Positions 24,699-36,869 of a DNA stretch of 64,000 bases are shown piece after piece. The stretch spans positions 38,809,834 to 38,873,833 of the forward strand of contig CM053269.1 in assembly GCA_028583415.1 (NCBI GenBank), read 5' to 3'. Each line of letters begins with the position of its first letter. The stretch's first letter is position 1. Position numbers and translations under genes: made by a program. Source of the stretch: Protea cynaroides (taxonomy: Eukaryota > Streptophyta > Magnoliopsida > Proteales > Proteaceae). The notes beneath the pieces were generated by a model. The model did not search any database. It saw nothing but the letters and a program-made list of their open reading frames with translations, and was not told the DNA's origin.

Positions 24699-26176
24699 AT
24701 AGTTCCAAAAGTTAGACGTATTAAGAGAGTGTATATATAACGTGACACATGGTGGTGGGATCCCTTTCATCTTATAGTGATAAGTCTTTCATTTTTTTCG
24801 TAAGATATAGTCATATAAGTCAGGCTGTCCAGATTCCTTCCATCGTATGGGTACCCATCTTGTTAACTTTTCACAAGCGCCAAAGCATTGGTGCCCCTAA
24901 ATACATTTAATGTGAGGCATAGGACAAAGATGTCATTATGGACTTATAGTTATTGAAACTGCCGCACCAATTTCATACAATTTGACTCCATTTTAAATTA
25001 TGCACTTGCATTTCAATTAAAACGATACAGGTAGTTTAAATGGAATCATCTTTATTATATGCATCATATGGTACCGTGGGCTTAAGAAGATGAATGAGTT
25101 GACACTTGACATCCAACCTTAAAACCTCCTTTTTTATTTTTATTTTTTGTTTTTTTAGTTTTTGGGTGAAACTGTAAAACCATTTTCATTAGGGACGTTG
25201 AAGGTAGAACATCACCTCCAAACAGTGATTGTTGGTGTTATGGGAGAGAATCCACGCATTAGCAAGTTATATGGGATTTCTTATAAGTTAGCATGGAAAT
25301 GAGAGTACAGGATTAGTAGTCGGTCACTTGAGGGAAAAACCAAAAAAAAGACTCTATTTTAAGAAAAAGAGAAACATAAAGATAGAAGTACACACCATTT
25401 TCCCTTAAAATCTTCTTTCCAAGGGAATGAACATAGTGATTATAAGTGTGATAATTTGTACTCAATAATCAATTTTGTACAATTATCTAAAAAATATAGT
25501 TAAGTACTTGATGATGCCAAAATAGGAAAAGAAAAATGGGTTTCACCAAATTTTCAAATTTATTTTACAATGGAATAGGTTATTATTGAGTTGGGATCAT
25601 CTGCATGTATATGTATTCTCTATGGGATTTCATCACTATCGATGTGGTGTGGGACCTATCACTAGAATATGAAATCCTTAGATATAAACAATAATGAAAT
25701 CCTATAAAAGATACATGTAAATGCAGATGAACTTTTCTCGTCATTATTTATTGGACCTAGTTTCTCTCCACCCCACATGGAGATCCACTGAATAAAAATC
25801 GAGTCTTTCCTCTTTCATTTTTTTTTTTGAAAAATCCTTTAGTTATTAAAGTTTCTTTCTAGTTTTATATCATAACCCATATTCTTGATTTCTTTCATTT
25901 ACAAGTTTTTGGTGGATTACCTTGATTTGCTTTACCCTCAAAGAGAAAAAATCTCATTTTTTCTCTTTTTATGTTTCCCTTCTTTGATTCTCTCTTTCCA
26001 TGAATCTCTTCTTTTCTCTTTCCTACACTCTCTCCCCCATTTGTGAGGGAAAGGAGAAAATGATTAAGGAATATAGGCTCCCACACATGCCATATTTTAT
26101 CTCTGACAACCATTTATTTCATGGCAGCTTTTGTGTTTTCATAGTGGAGCTCATAATCTTTTACCTTAGCTCGAAA
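24699..26176. other. No gene recognised
   Basis: AT-rich intergenic DNA with T-runs. No domain or repeat boundary could be assigned. Confidence 0.4.
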
Positions 26177-26181
26177 GGAAT

Positions 26182-26485
26182 TGTAATGTGTGAAACGTAA
26201 TATTATCTCAAACAGAGAAGTGGTTCATTTTTCAGATATGATTTTATTAAGAGTAATCTTATATTTTTGGAGTTCAAGATTTTCTTTTATATATGGTTTA
26301 GCCTCATAATGAGAATATTGAGTATTGTAATTTTTTCATTGAAATATTAGAATCAAAGACTAATCACAAAGCCATGAACTTAACACATTTACATATATGT
26401 GTGAACCAAGAAAAATCAGTGTATTATGCTTCTCTTTTATTTTTTCTCTCCTTATTATTATTCTATTGCATTGTTAATCCTAACA
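26182..26485 (+). repeat. Copia 5' LTR
   Basis: About 304 bp, TGTAATGTGTGAAAC to ATCCTAACA. Pairs with 31807-32100. Confidence 0.8.
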
Positions 26486-26500
26486 ACTAGTATTAAAGCC
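26486..26500 (+). promoter_or_regulatory. Copia primer-binding site
   Basis: ACTAGTATTAAAGCC, a mutated form of the TGGTATCAGAGCC site complementary to the initiator methionine tRNA 3' end. Confidence 0.75.
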
Positions 26501-26604
26501 AAGGGTTCAAGAAACAAATATGCAATCAAGATTCTGTGCTTCAGTGAGAGCAATGGTATAGGATGGAAATGCATGGATAGAGAAATTCAACAGACAGAAC
26601 TTCC

Positions 26605-27219
26605 AATTATGGAAGATGTAGACGGAGGATTGTTTTTATTAGAAGGATCTATGTCTATTGTTGGAAGACGAAAAAATCATATTCGATGAATGATGATAAG
26701 TGGAAAATCTTGTACAGAAAAAATTGCCAACATTGAAGTTACCAAGAGATTATAACATATGGAGTCATGATGACCCTAGCTAAGTTATACGAAAAACCCT
26801 ATGCTTTTAATAAAGTTTTTATGGAGAAAACTATGTTTAACACGAGGATGATTAACAATGTTTCAGTTGTAGATTACCAAAACGAGTTTAATAAGGTTAT
26901 TAATCAACTAAAATCAGTAGAGGCGAATTTTGGTGGCGAATTAACAACTTTGTTACTCTTGTATTCTTTGCCAAAAAGTTGGAATAACTTAGTTATGGCA
27001 TTAATTAACATGGTCAATGGAACCTGGTATTTCGACGAGGTTGTCAATTATATACTGAGTGATAAGATGCGCAGAAAAAGTACAAAGGTCTTTTCGAGTA
27101 CTGTTTTGATGAAACAATGGGTAAACAACAAGACAAAGGAAAGTAGTTCTCAGAACTTTTCTTCTGTTTTTTTTACAATTGAGGAATCCTTCAATGTCTC
27201 CCCAAAAGGATCAGAGTGA
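26605..27219 (+). pseudogene. Copia gag remnant
   Basis: Broken frames give NFQLWKM, KDLCL and DEKIIFDE, then a longer open stretch (26767-27219) with LYEKPYAFNKVFMEKTMF and LLLYSLPKSWNNLV. These are the LYEKPSAMNK and LLxSLPxSW landmarks of copia Gag (UBN2 region). Several stops lie upstream of 26767, so it is not functional. Confidence 0.8.
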
Positions 27220-27669
27220 ATTCACTGTTTCATTTCCCCTTAACAGATTGGATTCAATTATTTCACTGTCTTTCATCTTTAATCCTTCATAATGAGCTAT
27301 GTGGTGTTGCGATTTAGTTTTGTTGATTTTGAAGTCTCCTTCATGAACACTTTGTAGTTTGTCCCACACTTCCTTAGGAGTCTCACAACTAATCACTCTA
27401 TCAAATCATTGTCTATTAATGTTCCAATGAGTGCATTCTTGGTTTTTGAGTCATTTTTCATTTTCTCTATATTTTTTTTTTTTTTTTCCTTCAGTTTTTG
27501 AATTGGTGATTGGTACTTTAGGTTTGTATTCATTCTTTACTTATAGCCAAATATCTTGATCTAAAACCTTTAGATGTGTTTCCATTCAGATACGTTAAAA
27601 TGCGTAATTGGATCCATCAAATTAATATAGGACCACTATAGTAAGAATGGTGATCACTAGATGCCATCT
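27211..27669 (-). pseudogene. Second copia gag remnant, opposite strand
   Basis: Minus-strand frames give METHLKVLDQDIWL, VKNEYKPKVPITNS and ISCETPKEVWDKLQ (landmark ETxKEVWDKL) with HHIAHYEGLKMKDSEII. This is Gag from a different copia lineage than the forward element containing it, with several stops. Confidence 0.75.
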
Positions 27670-27726
27670 CTCTTATTGCTAGATAGATCTAATGGATTTG
27701 GGTTTTGTTAAGTTGTTTTTCATGAT

Positions 27727-27728
<2 letters not shown>

Positions 27729-27762
<34 letters not shown>
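27729..27762 (+). repeat. (AG)17 microsatellite
   Basis: Uninterrupted AG dinucleotide repeat. Confidence 0.95.
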
Positions 27763-27765
<3 letters not shown>

Positions 27766-28980
27766 CAATTAGGGTCAACCCAGCTCAATCCGACCCTGTC
27801 AAGGTCAATAAGGGTACGGTTAGGGTTAAACATTTTCTGACCCTAATAGGGTTAGGGTTGTGTGTAAGGTACTTAGGGTCAGGGTTAGAGTTTTAAAAAA
27901 ACCCGGCCCAACCTAGACCTATTGCAGCCCTAGCAGCTTCAGTGATGCCAAAAACCAACATTGAGTGCACTTAGATCATCGAATAGGCTATCATAAGGGG
28001 AAACTCCCCCTTCTTTAAGAAGGTAGCCAAAAATCTAGCTCAATTTGGACTTATATAGACTTTCAAATCGAGAAAATAAGTTTAATCATCTGATTTGTGG
28101 ACATTGAATTAGGATGGATGGTCCAGATCACTTCAAACAAGATTTGGTGATATTTCGTTACGTCACTCACTATCGGCTGCGACTCCAACTGTCAGATCTT
28201 CCTCAAAAGGGTGGGTGAAATATCACTTGTTCGATTTCTAAAAAAGTACTATGATTTAATAATCGTGGGTTCAATATAGTCCAATGAAAAGGAATCTGAG
28301 AGGCTTTGCACGTACATTAGCGTAACACCGAATCATCATTTGATTCAATATTATGTGGTGTAACATAATATCATGCTATTGATGACGTGGCTTCATGATG
28401 ATCGTCCGATCTTCACATTAATTGCTTATTGAAATTATGAAGGAGGGCCGTCAGTTTTTCATAATTACAAGAAAGGACAAAACTTATAATATATTATAAA
28501 ATCAAACCCCTATCAAACACACCCTCACTGAGGGCTCTTTAAATCTGACTTTTGTGATTTTTTCGATGCGTCTTCACGAAACTGATCGTAAATTCGTCAT
28601 ATGATAATGAAATGGAGATTAGAAAAATGCGTTGCGAATCTAACTTGATGCTCTACATGTTTTATGTTTAGAGATTCAAATGAAAATACTGTGAGACCCA
28701 CCAAAACCTAATTGATGAAAGTGAAGAGTTCTAAACGCAACTCAAAATTTGGCCACGAAACCATTACTACATGTTCCATGAAGCTCTCATGCATCGAAAA
28801 ACATATATACTCACCTCATAGCATCACTGAACACATGTAGGAGTCGATCGATTAGGTATCAGGTCAAAATCCAGTCAACTCACCAGTCAAACCCAGTTAA
28901 CTCAGTACCTTCTACTTTGTAACCATCTGAAATATTGCCAAATCACCTATGTAAACTCTGTAACTATGACATGTCATTTT
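27763..28980. other. Element interior without recognisable domains
   Basis: Lies between gag and RNase H of the decayed copia element. Starts with short AGGGT(C/T)-type imperfect repeats (27763-27900). No RT or integrase motif is visible. Confidence 0.4.
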
Positions 28981-29290
28981 TATGTTGCCAAAAATGACAA
29001 TCTTATACTTTAGTGTCCCAAAGATTGTCGGAGAAGCTCCATGGGATATGTTTTTACTATACGAAAAACAACAATCAACTAGATTTCAAATCTACAAAAG
29101 GTGGTTTTCTTTTTCAAATATAGAGGCAGAATATACTCCAACCACTAAAGCTAGCAAAGAAATAATTTCGCTTCAGATATATATGGTTGAATTAGGTAGA
29201 GTGTAAGAGAATAGCATCATGTGGAGTGATAGTCAGAGTGTTTTCACCTAGCAAGGAGCTCAGTTTTTCATTCAAGAACCAAGCACATTC

Positions 29291-31584
29291 TGTCACACCC
29301 CAATTTTGCACCAACCAAAATAGTATGATGAATCGTCAATAAACCAACAGTTCAACTAGGATCCCGTATAGGCTATTCCCACCTTGTTAAACCAAGACAC
29401 ATTCCACATTAATCAGAGATAATAAAATAAATAACGGAAGTCTTACAGATAATGAACTGAAGTCTAGTCATGATAAATAATTAATATTCTATTTATCTCA
29501 AAGTAACCAAAACATAATTTAATACATATTACAATATCCAAATACGAAAATTAACACTAAGTGTATCCATAGTTGAAACGCTCGCTTAACGTATCATAAT
29601 AGTCCTTCACAACTTGCTCATCATAGCCGCCACCTGTTCATATGTTGGCGTGTCGGCATAATCTTCAACCGTAATACCTGCAACATCAGAAACTAAAAAG
29701 AATTACGCACGCGAGGGTCAGCTCTCCAACTTGAGCTCAGTGAGTAAACAAAACAATGCAACAAACATAAGCATGCATTAAATTCATATCTTTGGTCTGG
29801 TTCATAAGTTTGCAATGTGCTATAGAAAGGTTCAGAGGCCGCCTCACCTCTATACACGAGTGTGTGAAGCCGCCCAATGAATATCAGTATTGTCGTCCCA
29901 CATGCACCCACCATGGAAACAGTGTACCCAATGAGTATCGGCATTGCTGTACCACATGCACCCATACCAACACGTAAGTCCCTGTTGGCGAGGGCTTGCA
30001 AACTGGGCTCGCAACTAACCAATCCTAATGTCAAACAGTGTATCCAAGGCCTCACCCCAGCATCCCTCAATACGTCCATAGAGATAGAGCTAAGCCCCCC
30101 AGCAGAGTCAGAGACTACACGGTCCGAGGCCACCTCCCCTGATGCCCTACGACGTAATAGCTCTGCTAAGGTAATGACGATACGATGATGTCAGTGGACT
30201 AGACTTAAGTAGAGATAGAACTATAGTCTGGTGACCAGGATAAACCACAGTGTCACGTCCTCCCCCTAATGCCCCATTCGCATCAAGTACACTAAACACA
30301 CACAAACATTCACATGCCTATTCCTAACATCACCATCGCCATCACGTTATAAATAAACAAAATTAAATATGCATGAACAGTAATAGCAGAAATATTGGAT
30401 GACATGTTAAATGCACATTACAACAAACAAGCATAGAATCATTCATGGCATTGGACTCAATAAATAAAATAATTTATTATTAACTAATTAGTTTAGGTCT
30501 TGTTCCCTCACCTGACGTTTGTTTGATAGTTCGCTCCACGTTACAAGGTCCAAACGTGCTATCACAAGGTCCTACACGATATTAGGATTTAGTTAGAATA
30601 AGTTTACATTGGTCGGAAACCAACAATGACAAAACACATCTCACAGAGTTGACCGGTCACAGGTACCGGTCGCAGCACTGTGGGAAAAACTTGCGACCGG
30701 TATGGTCGACCGGTCCCCAAAGACCAGTCCCCGAGAGGTACCGGTCGCATATAGTGCGACCGGTATGGTCGACCGGTATGTCTCCGGAAGACCATATGTC
30801 CGATTTCTCGACTTCCGTCGATCGTCCCCTAATGATCCTAGGGTTTTTCCTACACATTCTAGGTCTGATCATTGAGTTAGAGTTGTTTCCAACTCCATTC
30901 AAGTCCTAGTTTCGAGTTCAAGTCCTAGTTTCGATGATCTCAACCTAGAACTTGAATCTAGGGTTTATCGACTAAATTAGGGTTTGACAGCAACATAGGG
31001 TTTATATCAATACCTCTCTTTGCATGGTATTGATCCAACTACAACTAACCATTCTAGATTACTTATGGTAGAGGAAGGTTTGAGCACTTACCGTTGACTT
31101 GCGGTAACTTGTTCTTTGTCGAACGACAATGTCGGCTCTTCCCTTTCCTTCCTAGCTTCTTCTCCTTCTTCAGCCTCTTTCTCCTTTGTAGGGTTTGTGA
31201 GGATCATGGAAGAGGTTTTAGGAGGTTTAGAGAGGTTTATATAGGCTAGGTTTAGGTTTAGGAAGCCTCCTAGCATTAGGAAAGTCCTTCGGTTTGAAAT
31301 TTGAAAAGTGGGACCAGCAGAGATCGATTTTCGGATCTTAGTGGTCTGCCGCGCAGGCTATACCGGTCGACCGGTACCAAGACCGGTATGAATTAATTCA
31401 TACTTAATTCGGTCCGTTTCGTACCTATTTCTCATCCGCTCGTCCCGTCTGGCCCAGTGATGATTGGAAGACCTGTTACGACATGAATTCAAGGTTTAAA
31501 TCGGGTTCATGGAGTGAGGGTTTTACAACTCCACCACCCTTTAAAAAAATTTCATCCTCGAAATTTGAACGTACGGATCTTACA
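29291..31584 (-). mobile_element. Tekay-family deletion derivative with TSD
   Basis: Minus-strand insertion flanked by perfect 5-bp TSD CATTC (29286-29290 and 31585-31589). In element orientation it reads: 10 bp of 5' LTR (TGTAAGATCC), about 47 bp of 3' internal sequence (GTACGTTCAAATTTCGAGG... and the GGGTGGTGGAG polypurine tract), then a full 3' LTR (29291-31527, about 2237 bp). Nearly all of the 5' LTR and the whole coding region are missing. The LTR resembles 4773-6937, including the leader ORF and donor. Confidence 0.88.
31092..31207 (-). CDS. LTR leader ORF, second copy
   Basis: Minus-strand ATG at 31207 (MILTNPTKEKEAEEGEE, end VTASQR), then the ACG/GTAAGTGCTC donor with GT at 31091-31090. 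It differs from the copy at 5106 by only a few residues. Confidence 0.35.
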
Positions 31585-31806
31585 CATTCAGTTGAGATAT
31601 CACTTCATTCGATCAATTTTGGAGTATGGATAGTTGAAGCTTGATAAGGTTGATGCCAGCAAGGATCCTACAAATATGTTAACAAGTGTTGTTGACAGCA
31701 AGAATATCTTACAGATCTTCATGGATGATTTGAAGTTGCAAAGCGGTTAGTCATGAAGATTGAAATTTTTTAGTGAAGTTTTGATTTCAATCTTCAAGAG
31801 GGAGAT

Positions 31807-32100
31807 TGTTAAGTGTGAAGCTTGATACTATCTTAAATTAGGAAATACAAAGCAATTTTACTCAGGCAATCTTGTAATTTTGGGCTTTAGGATTTCCCTT
31901 ATATAGGAGTGTAATCTCGTAAGGAGGGTATTGAGCATTGTAACTTTATCTTTGGAATAGTGAAATAGAAGACTAGTCGCTCTATTGTGGACATAGCCCA
32001 TACACAATGTGTGGTTGAACCACATAAAATTGTTTTATTTTATTTCTCTTTCATTTTCCCTTTTTCTATTGTTCTTCTTTTGCATTGTTAATTCCTAATA
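31807..32100 (+). repeat. Copia 3' LTR
   Basis: TGTTAAGTGTGAAGC to AATTCCTAATA, 294 bp. Preceded by the CAAGAGGGAGATTG polypurine tract. Contains TTATATAGGAG, likely the TATA region. Confidence 0.8.
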
Positions 32101-32315
32101 GGTATCCTAGTTTTAAGCTTTCAACAATTATTATGATTAATCAACAACAAGATTTCATGGTTTAGGGTCTTAAACTTTCTTTTTCTAGTTTTAATTTAGT
32201 TTATCCATTCAAATTCAAGGTTTAAGGTTCATGTTTATTGCATTATCGAATAATCTCAAGGTGCAATTAAAAAAAGGCCGACCAAATAAGGGGGCAATCA
32301 ATTAATAGTCTGAGA

Positions 32316-32624
32316 TGTTTGGAATAATCTCACATTGGTTAAGTCTGAAACCTTAGATGTCTTATACTTGAGAGTCCCTTCATTTACTAGTTCGAACTTT
32401 GAGAAGAAAATTGAACATGATATTAGAGTTTCAGGTTCCTTCCTTATGATTTTCCAAAAGAAGGACTACATATGCTATGTGTACTAACTCCCAAAAGAGG
32501 GGTAACATGTGAGGGAGAGTGTTAAGAATAATCACACATTGGTTAAGTCTGGAACCTTTGGTGCCTTATATACTTAAGAGTCCCTCCACTTAATAGTTTG
32601 AACTTTTAAGATGAAAACTTAGCA
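32316..32624 (+). mobile_element. TRIM retrotransposon (309 bp)
   Basis: Two short LTRs (32316-32417 and 32520-32624) share CACATTGGTTAAGTCTG and AGTCCCT..A blocks. After the first comes TGATATTAGAGTTT, a decayed initiator-Met PBS; before the second comes a GTGAGGGAGAG polypurine tract. Flanks TGAGA and TGCGA form a 5-bp TSD with one mismatch. It is non-coding and must move with proteins from other retroelements. Confidence 0.85.
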
Positions 32625-32711
32625 TGCGATACTTTAAAGCAACATTTAATTAGCAAAAATTGTGTGTCCCGAATCAGCTCTCCTTCTTTGATCCACTAAT
32701 ATCTTATTGTG

Positions 32712-32869
32712 GGATTCAAATCCTCTCATGCCCCTCATGTAGACATAAGGAAATCTAGTGGTTATCATCCATTGTGCGTGTATACCAATACATAGGTATG
32801 AGCGCACAGTAAACTACAACCACTAGATTTCCTCATGCCAACATGAAGGGCATGAGAGGATTTATATCC
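32712..32869. mobile_element. Hairpin MITE (family H), copy 3
   Basis: Ends GGATTCAAATCCTCTCATG and GAGAGGATTTATATCC, with long inverted arms (AACCACTAGATTTCC). Perfect 9-bp TSD CTTATTGTG (32703-32711, 32870-32878). Subterminal hairpin CTCATGCC aacatgaa GGGCATGAG. Confidence 0.9.
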
Positions 32870-33351
32870 CTTATTGTGGGTAGTTATTCATTTGACAAAG
32901 GAATATGATGTTGTAGAAAATCACAAGAAAAATCTGAGCTATTTATATGTTACACCCCAATTCCGGCTGAACCAGAAGTGTGAGTGAACTGACTCTAAAC
33001 CACGGTTCACACCAGGATCTCAATAGACCGTGTCAACCAATCATTTCCAAGTAGTCTAACATAATCAGAGATTAATACATAGCAGCGGAATATAAATAAA
33101 TGAACTGAGATCTATGTAGTAAATTAAAATAATTATTCAACTTATTCCACCATTCACAAATTTAAATAATAAAAGTATTACAATATATTGTTTAAAATAA
33201 AATCTCCTCTAAAGGAAAACACAAAAGGAGCACTCGCATGATGTGTCATGCTCGGTCCCTCCACCGCCTCGGGTATCAATGGCGCAAGGATCGTACCGTC
33301 TGTTTAGGCGATCACGAAGTCATCAATCGTATACCCCGCATCTAGATCAAA

Positions 33352-33536
<185 letters not shown>

Positions 33537-35042
33537 GGTGAACTCACAACTTAGCTCAGTAAAGTACAAGACCAATGCAACATACAAAATGCATGAGATA
33601 ACATTACAATTTATGTCAAGTATAACTTGCAATTATGCTATTGTAAGGTTTGGCGGCCACCGCACCTCCATGCACGAGAGTGTGCACACCCAACGGTCGG
33701 GCACCTACCACACTCATTGTTGTTGCCCCACATCACTCACTCCTTGTATGGAGATAGGACTCGAGTCTGGCGGGCAAGAAGAACCACAATCCCACGTCCT
33801 CCCCCTGATACCCCACATCGTACCAATACCTAAACCCCTATTGGCAAGGGCTTGCAAGTGGATTCCGTTTCTAACCAGTCCTAAATGGCAATACAGTATC
33901 AATGGCCCTACCCCAAAGACGACTCCCCGCGACATAGAGATAGGGCTCGAGTCTAGCGGGCAGGAGGAACCACAATCCCACGTCCTCCCCCTGATACCCT
34001 ATTCGCACCAAGTCTGCTAAGGTAGATGGCGATACGAAAAAGATGTTAGTTGTAGATATATCCAGGGCACACCCCCCTTTACATTCCACACTAACTAAAA
34101 CATACACATGCCTAACATCCAACAATCCTAGCATATGAAATGCATGAACATATAATAGTAACAAAAGAAGTAACTACATGACATGTGAAATGCACAGACA
34201 TCAAGCAATTAAATTCATATACAATTTAGTTGCAAATGTTTACTGGTTAATTAATTAATTAGAGTTTGAGTCTTGTCCCTTACCTCGACGTGATAACAAT
34301 CCCGCTCTAGTCCACGGGGTATTCTCACGTTGTCTACAGGTCCTACACAATCATATTCATAGGTTATAATTAATTTATTAAAGTCACATTGGTCAGAACC
34401 TTGCCTGACCAAGCAAACAAGGCTCGGAAGCCATACCGGTCGCAGGTAGCGGTCTCAGGGGAGTGAGACTGGTATGTGCCACCGGTATGTATACCGGTTG
34501 CGGTATATACCGCAGGCCCATACCACCGGACCTTGTGTCCAACCGGTATAGTCCGTGGTTGGATCCAAGAGCAAGGTCTCGGATCTCCTTTCCTTGTCGG
34601 TTATCGGCTAGGTTTTCTAGGGTTTCTCCTAACCCACGCTAAGGTCCAAGCATCCTAATGGCCTTCTAATTTCGGCTAGAACGTCATATCAAACCAGATC
34701 AGATTTGAAAGAAGAAAGATCTAGGGTTTAGGATTGTCGCGCCGCTTCGCGGCTCCAATCCGACATCCTAGTATTACTATTAGTATAGAGCACTTACCGG
34801 CGATGTTCGTCAGTTGGCGGCGAGCTCCTCCAATGGAAACCTCCTTCCTGGGCAGCCTCTTCCTCCTTGCTCCTTCTCAACTCTTCTCCAGACGGCTAGG
34901 GTTTGAGAAGGATCAATGGAGTGTGATCATCTCTATAAATAGAGGAGGGCCATTCTTGGGAAGGTTTTCCACGATTGGAAACTTCCCAAGTTTCCATTCG
35001 GAGTGAGGGACCCGCTGGAGTCCGTCTCCCGCAGAAAAGAAG

Positions 35043-35146
35043 TATACCGGTCGCACATACTGGTCTGACTGACTCAGACTGGTATAGTCAGACCGGTATA
35101 CCATACCGGTCTGACTGACTCAGACCGGTATAGTCAGACCGGTATG
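35043..35146 (-). repeat. ACCGGT palindrome cluster with 46-bp duplication
   Basis: Repeated ATACCGGT / ACCGGTAT and GTCTGACTGACTCAGAC palindromes in two 46-bp units, upstream of the LTR TATA box. Confidence 0.8.
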
Positions 35147-35300
35147 AGTTTTTTTTTACCAAATTTGAGTGATTCTCGTACCTGCAATTTGTGTGGTTCG
35201 TCACCCGGCTTCGCCTTCCGGTCCGATTATGATTGGGACACCTGTCATCATATAAAATCACAGTTTAGACCCGATTTTAGAACATGGTTCTTACATTATA

Positions 35301-35818
35301 GATTTTTTAATCTAAACGATTGATTTTGGGAGAATGTACAATAATATTTAGAGTATTAATGCTCATGTATAAACATGCACTAGATGCATGCCAAAACAAA
35401 GGAGAATTGAATTGAATTAGACTTGAAATTTGACATTTGAATAATCTAAACCATATTTTCTCTAGCCAATAGTCGTAATGGAGACATCATCTATCCACCT
35501 GGAGACTTTCTATATATTTAGAATCACCAAAAAATTCAGAGTTGCTGCCTGCTCTCTCTCTCTCTCTCTTCTCTCTTTCTCTCTCTCTTCTTTTGTCAAG
35601 TAGCAATGGCTAAATTCATATGAATTACTTTTGACTCGACTGCAATAAATTACTCAAATGTGTTAGTTATTAAACTCTTTTTATTTCACTTGGAGACTTG
35701 TTTTGATAATTCATAATTTACAAGCTATTATTAGGTTTGTTGAATGAAGTACATGGGTACATACCTCCTCCTAGAGTGCTAGGGTATCGAGCGACCTGTC
35801 TCGTTGGTTTTGGCATGG
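35301..35818. other. No gene; CT-rich patch
   Basis: AT-rich DNA with a CT microsatellite at about 35553-35592. Nothing else recognised. Confidence 0.5.
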
Positions 35819-35827
35819 CCTAATTGT

Positions 35828-35980
35828 GTATTCAAATCCTCTCCTGCGGTCCTGCCGTCTGTCAAGGGCCGGATTTAAGCCGGCCCATCCCCCAACGTAT
35901 TGGCAGGCGGCCAGATTGAACCCAAGTCCTTGGATCGGCGGCAGGAGGTAACCTCCTGCCATAGGAGACGATTTGGATTC
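35828..35980. mobile_element. Hairpin MITE (family H), copy 4
   Basis: Ends GTATTCAAATCCTCTCC and GGAGACGATTTGGATTC. Perfect 9-bp TSD CCTAATTGT (35819-35827, 35981-35989). Subterminal hairpin GGCAGGAGGT / ACCTCCTGCC. Confidence 0.88.
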
Positions 35981-35989
35981 CCTAATTGT

Positions 35990-36869
35990 CCACATCAATT
36001 TAACACCCCACACACTGTGGCCCATGTTTAGTTAATCGGTCTTCATAAGCCAAACATAGACATGTTCACATTCCGTTGGTTGGTTACCGGCCTATAATCG
36101 GGTCATGCTAATTGGGCAATGAACTAGCAAATTGGCTATAAATGAGATATAAATGGGCTCATACCAACGTGACAATAAACGGGCTCATGTCACATAGTCC
36201 AGAATCGATGTTACATATGTCCAAGGTCCAATTTGCATTTCTTTGTTTCACAGGAATAATATAATAATTGCTAGAATACCCAAGAATTAACTATCTTGTT
36301 CACCTTAATGGCTTCGGTGGTAGACCTGTCCTAACAGAGAACAATATTCTCTATGATGGTAAAAATGACAAATATTAGGAGAGGTGATAATCGGTCAGTT
36401 TGGATCGAATACCTGATGCTTTGCCTTAAAGGACTGTGACTGGTTGATTATTAATCGGATCAGATCTAAACCCAACATATTTAATAACCAATGCGGGCTG
36501 TTGTGGTTTTGACCAGGCTAACTGGTGCTGTCTCACGACTGCCACCAGTCACACCGCTGCTTGCTGCATAGTGAATATACCCTTGTATTTTTCTCTGAAT
36601 GCTTAAAGAGGGATCGTATTAAACATTATTAAGCACATGTCTTGTCAATGTTGTATGAACTTTTTCATGCTAAATATTTAAAAGTGCTTGTTTAATACTC
36701 ATTAAGGGTGTTAACCGGTTCCGCTCACCGTATGATAGGTGAAAGCCAAAAGCGAGTAGATTAATGAATATTTAATAATCGGCTTTGGTTTTATGGTTTT
36801 AAAACAGTATCGGTTTAACTGTTTCGGTTTTGATTTACAACTAATTTACATTATCAGTTCATGTAATCA
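35990..36869. other. No gene recognised
   Basis: AT-rich DNA with GGGCTCATACC-type short repeats that also occur near 15790. Confidence 0.4.

Larger units (their letters stand above)
29062..31780 (+). pseudogene. Copia RNase H, split by nested LTR
   Basis: Upstream half (29062-29290): EAEYTPTTKASKEIISLQIY, SDSQSVF and, in a shifted frame, FHSRTKHI. Downstream half (31585-31780) resumes at HIQLRYHFIRSILEYG, then DASKDPTNMLTSVV. The catalytic Glu of EAEY and the Asp of SDSQSV are present, but stops and a frameshift disable it. The break falls exactly at the CATTC duplication flanking the Tekay insertion. Confidence 0.85.
26182..32100 (+). mobile_element. Decayed Ty1/copia element with nested insertion
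   Basis: 5' LTR 26182-26485 and 3' LTR 31807-32100 share TGT..GTGTGAA.C.T..TA.TATC starts and CATTGTTAAT..CCTAA ends. Flanks GGAAT (26177-26181) and GGTAT (32101-32105) form a 5-bp TSD with one mismatch. A PBS-like site follows the 5' LTR and a CAAGAGGGAGATTG polypurine tract precedes the 3' LTR. Gag and RNase H remnants survive in the expected order; integrase and RT are not recognisable. A Tekay-family LTR is inserted in RNase H. Confidence 0.85.
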
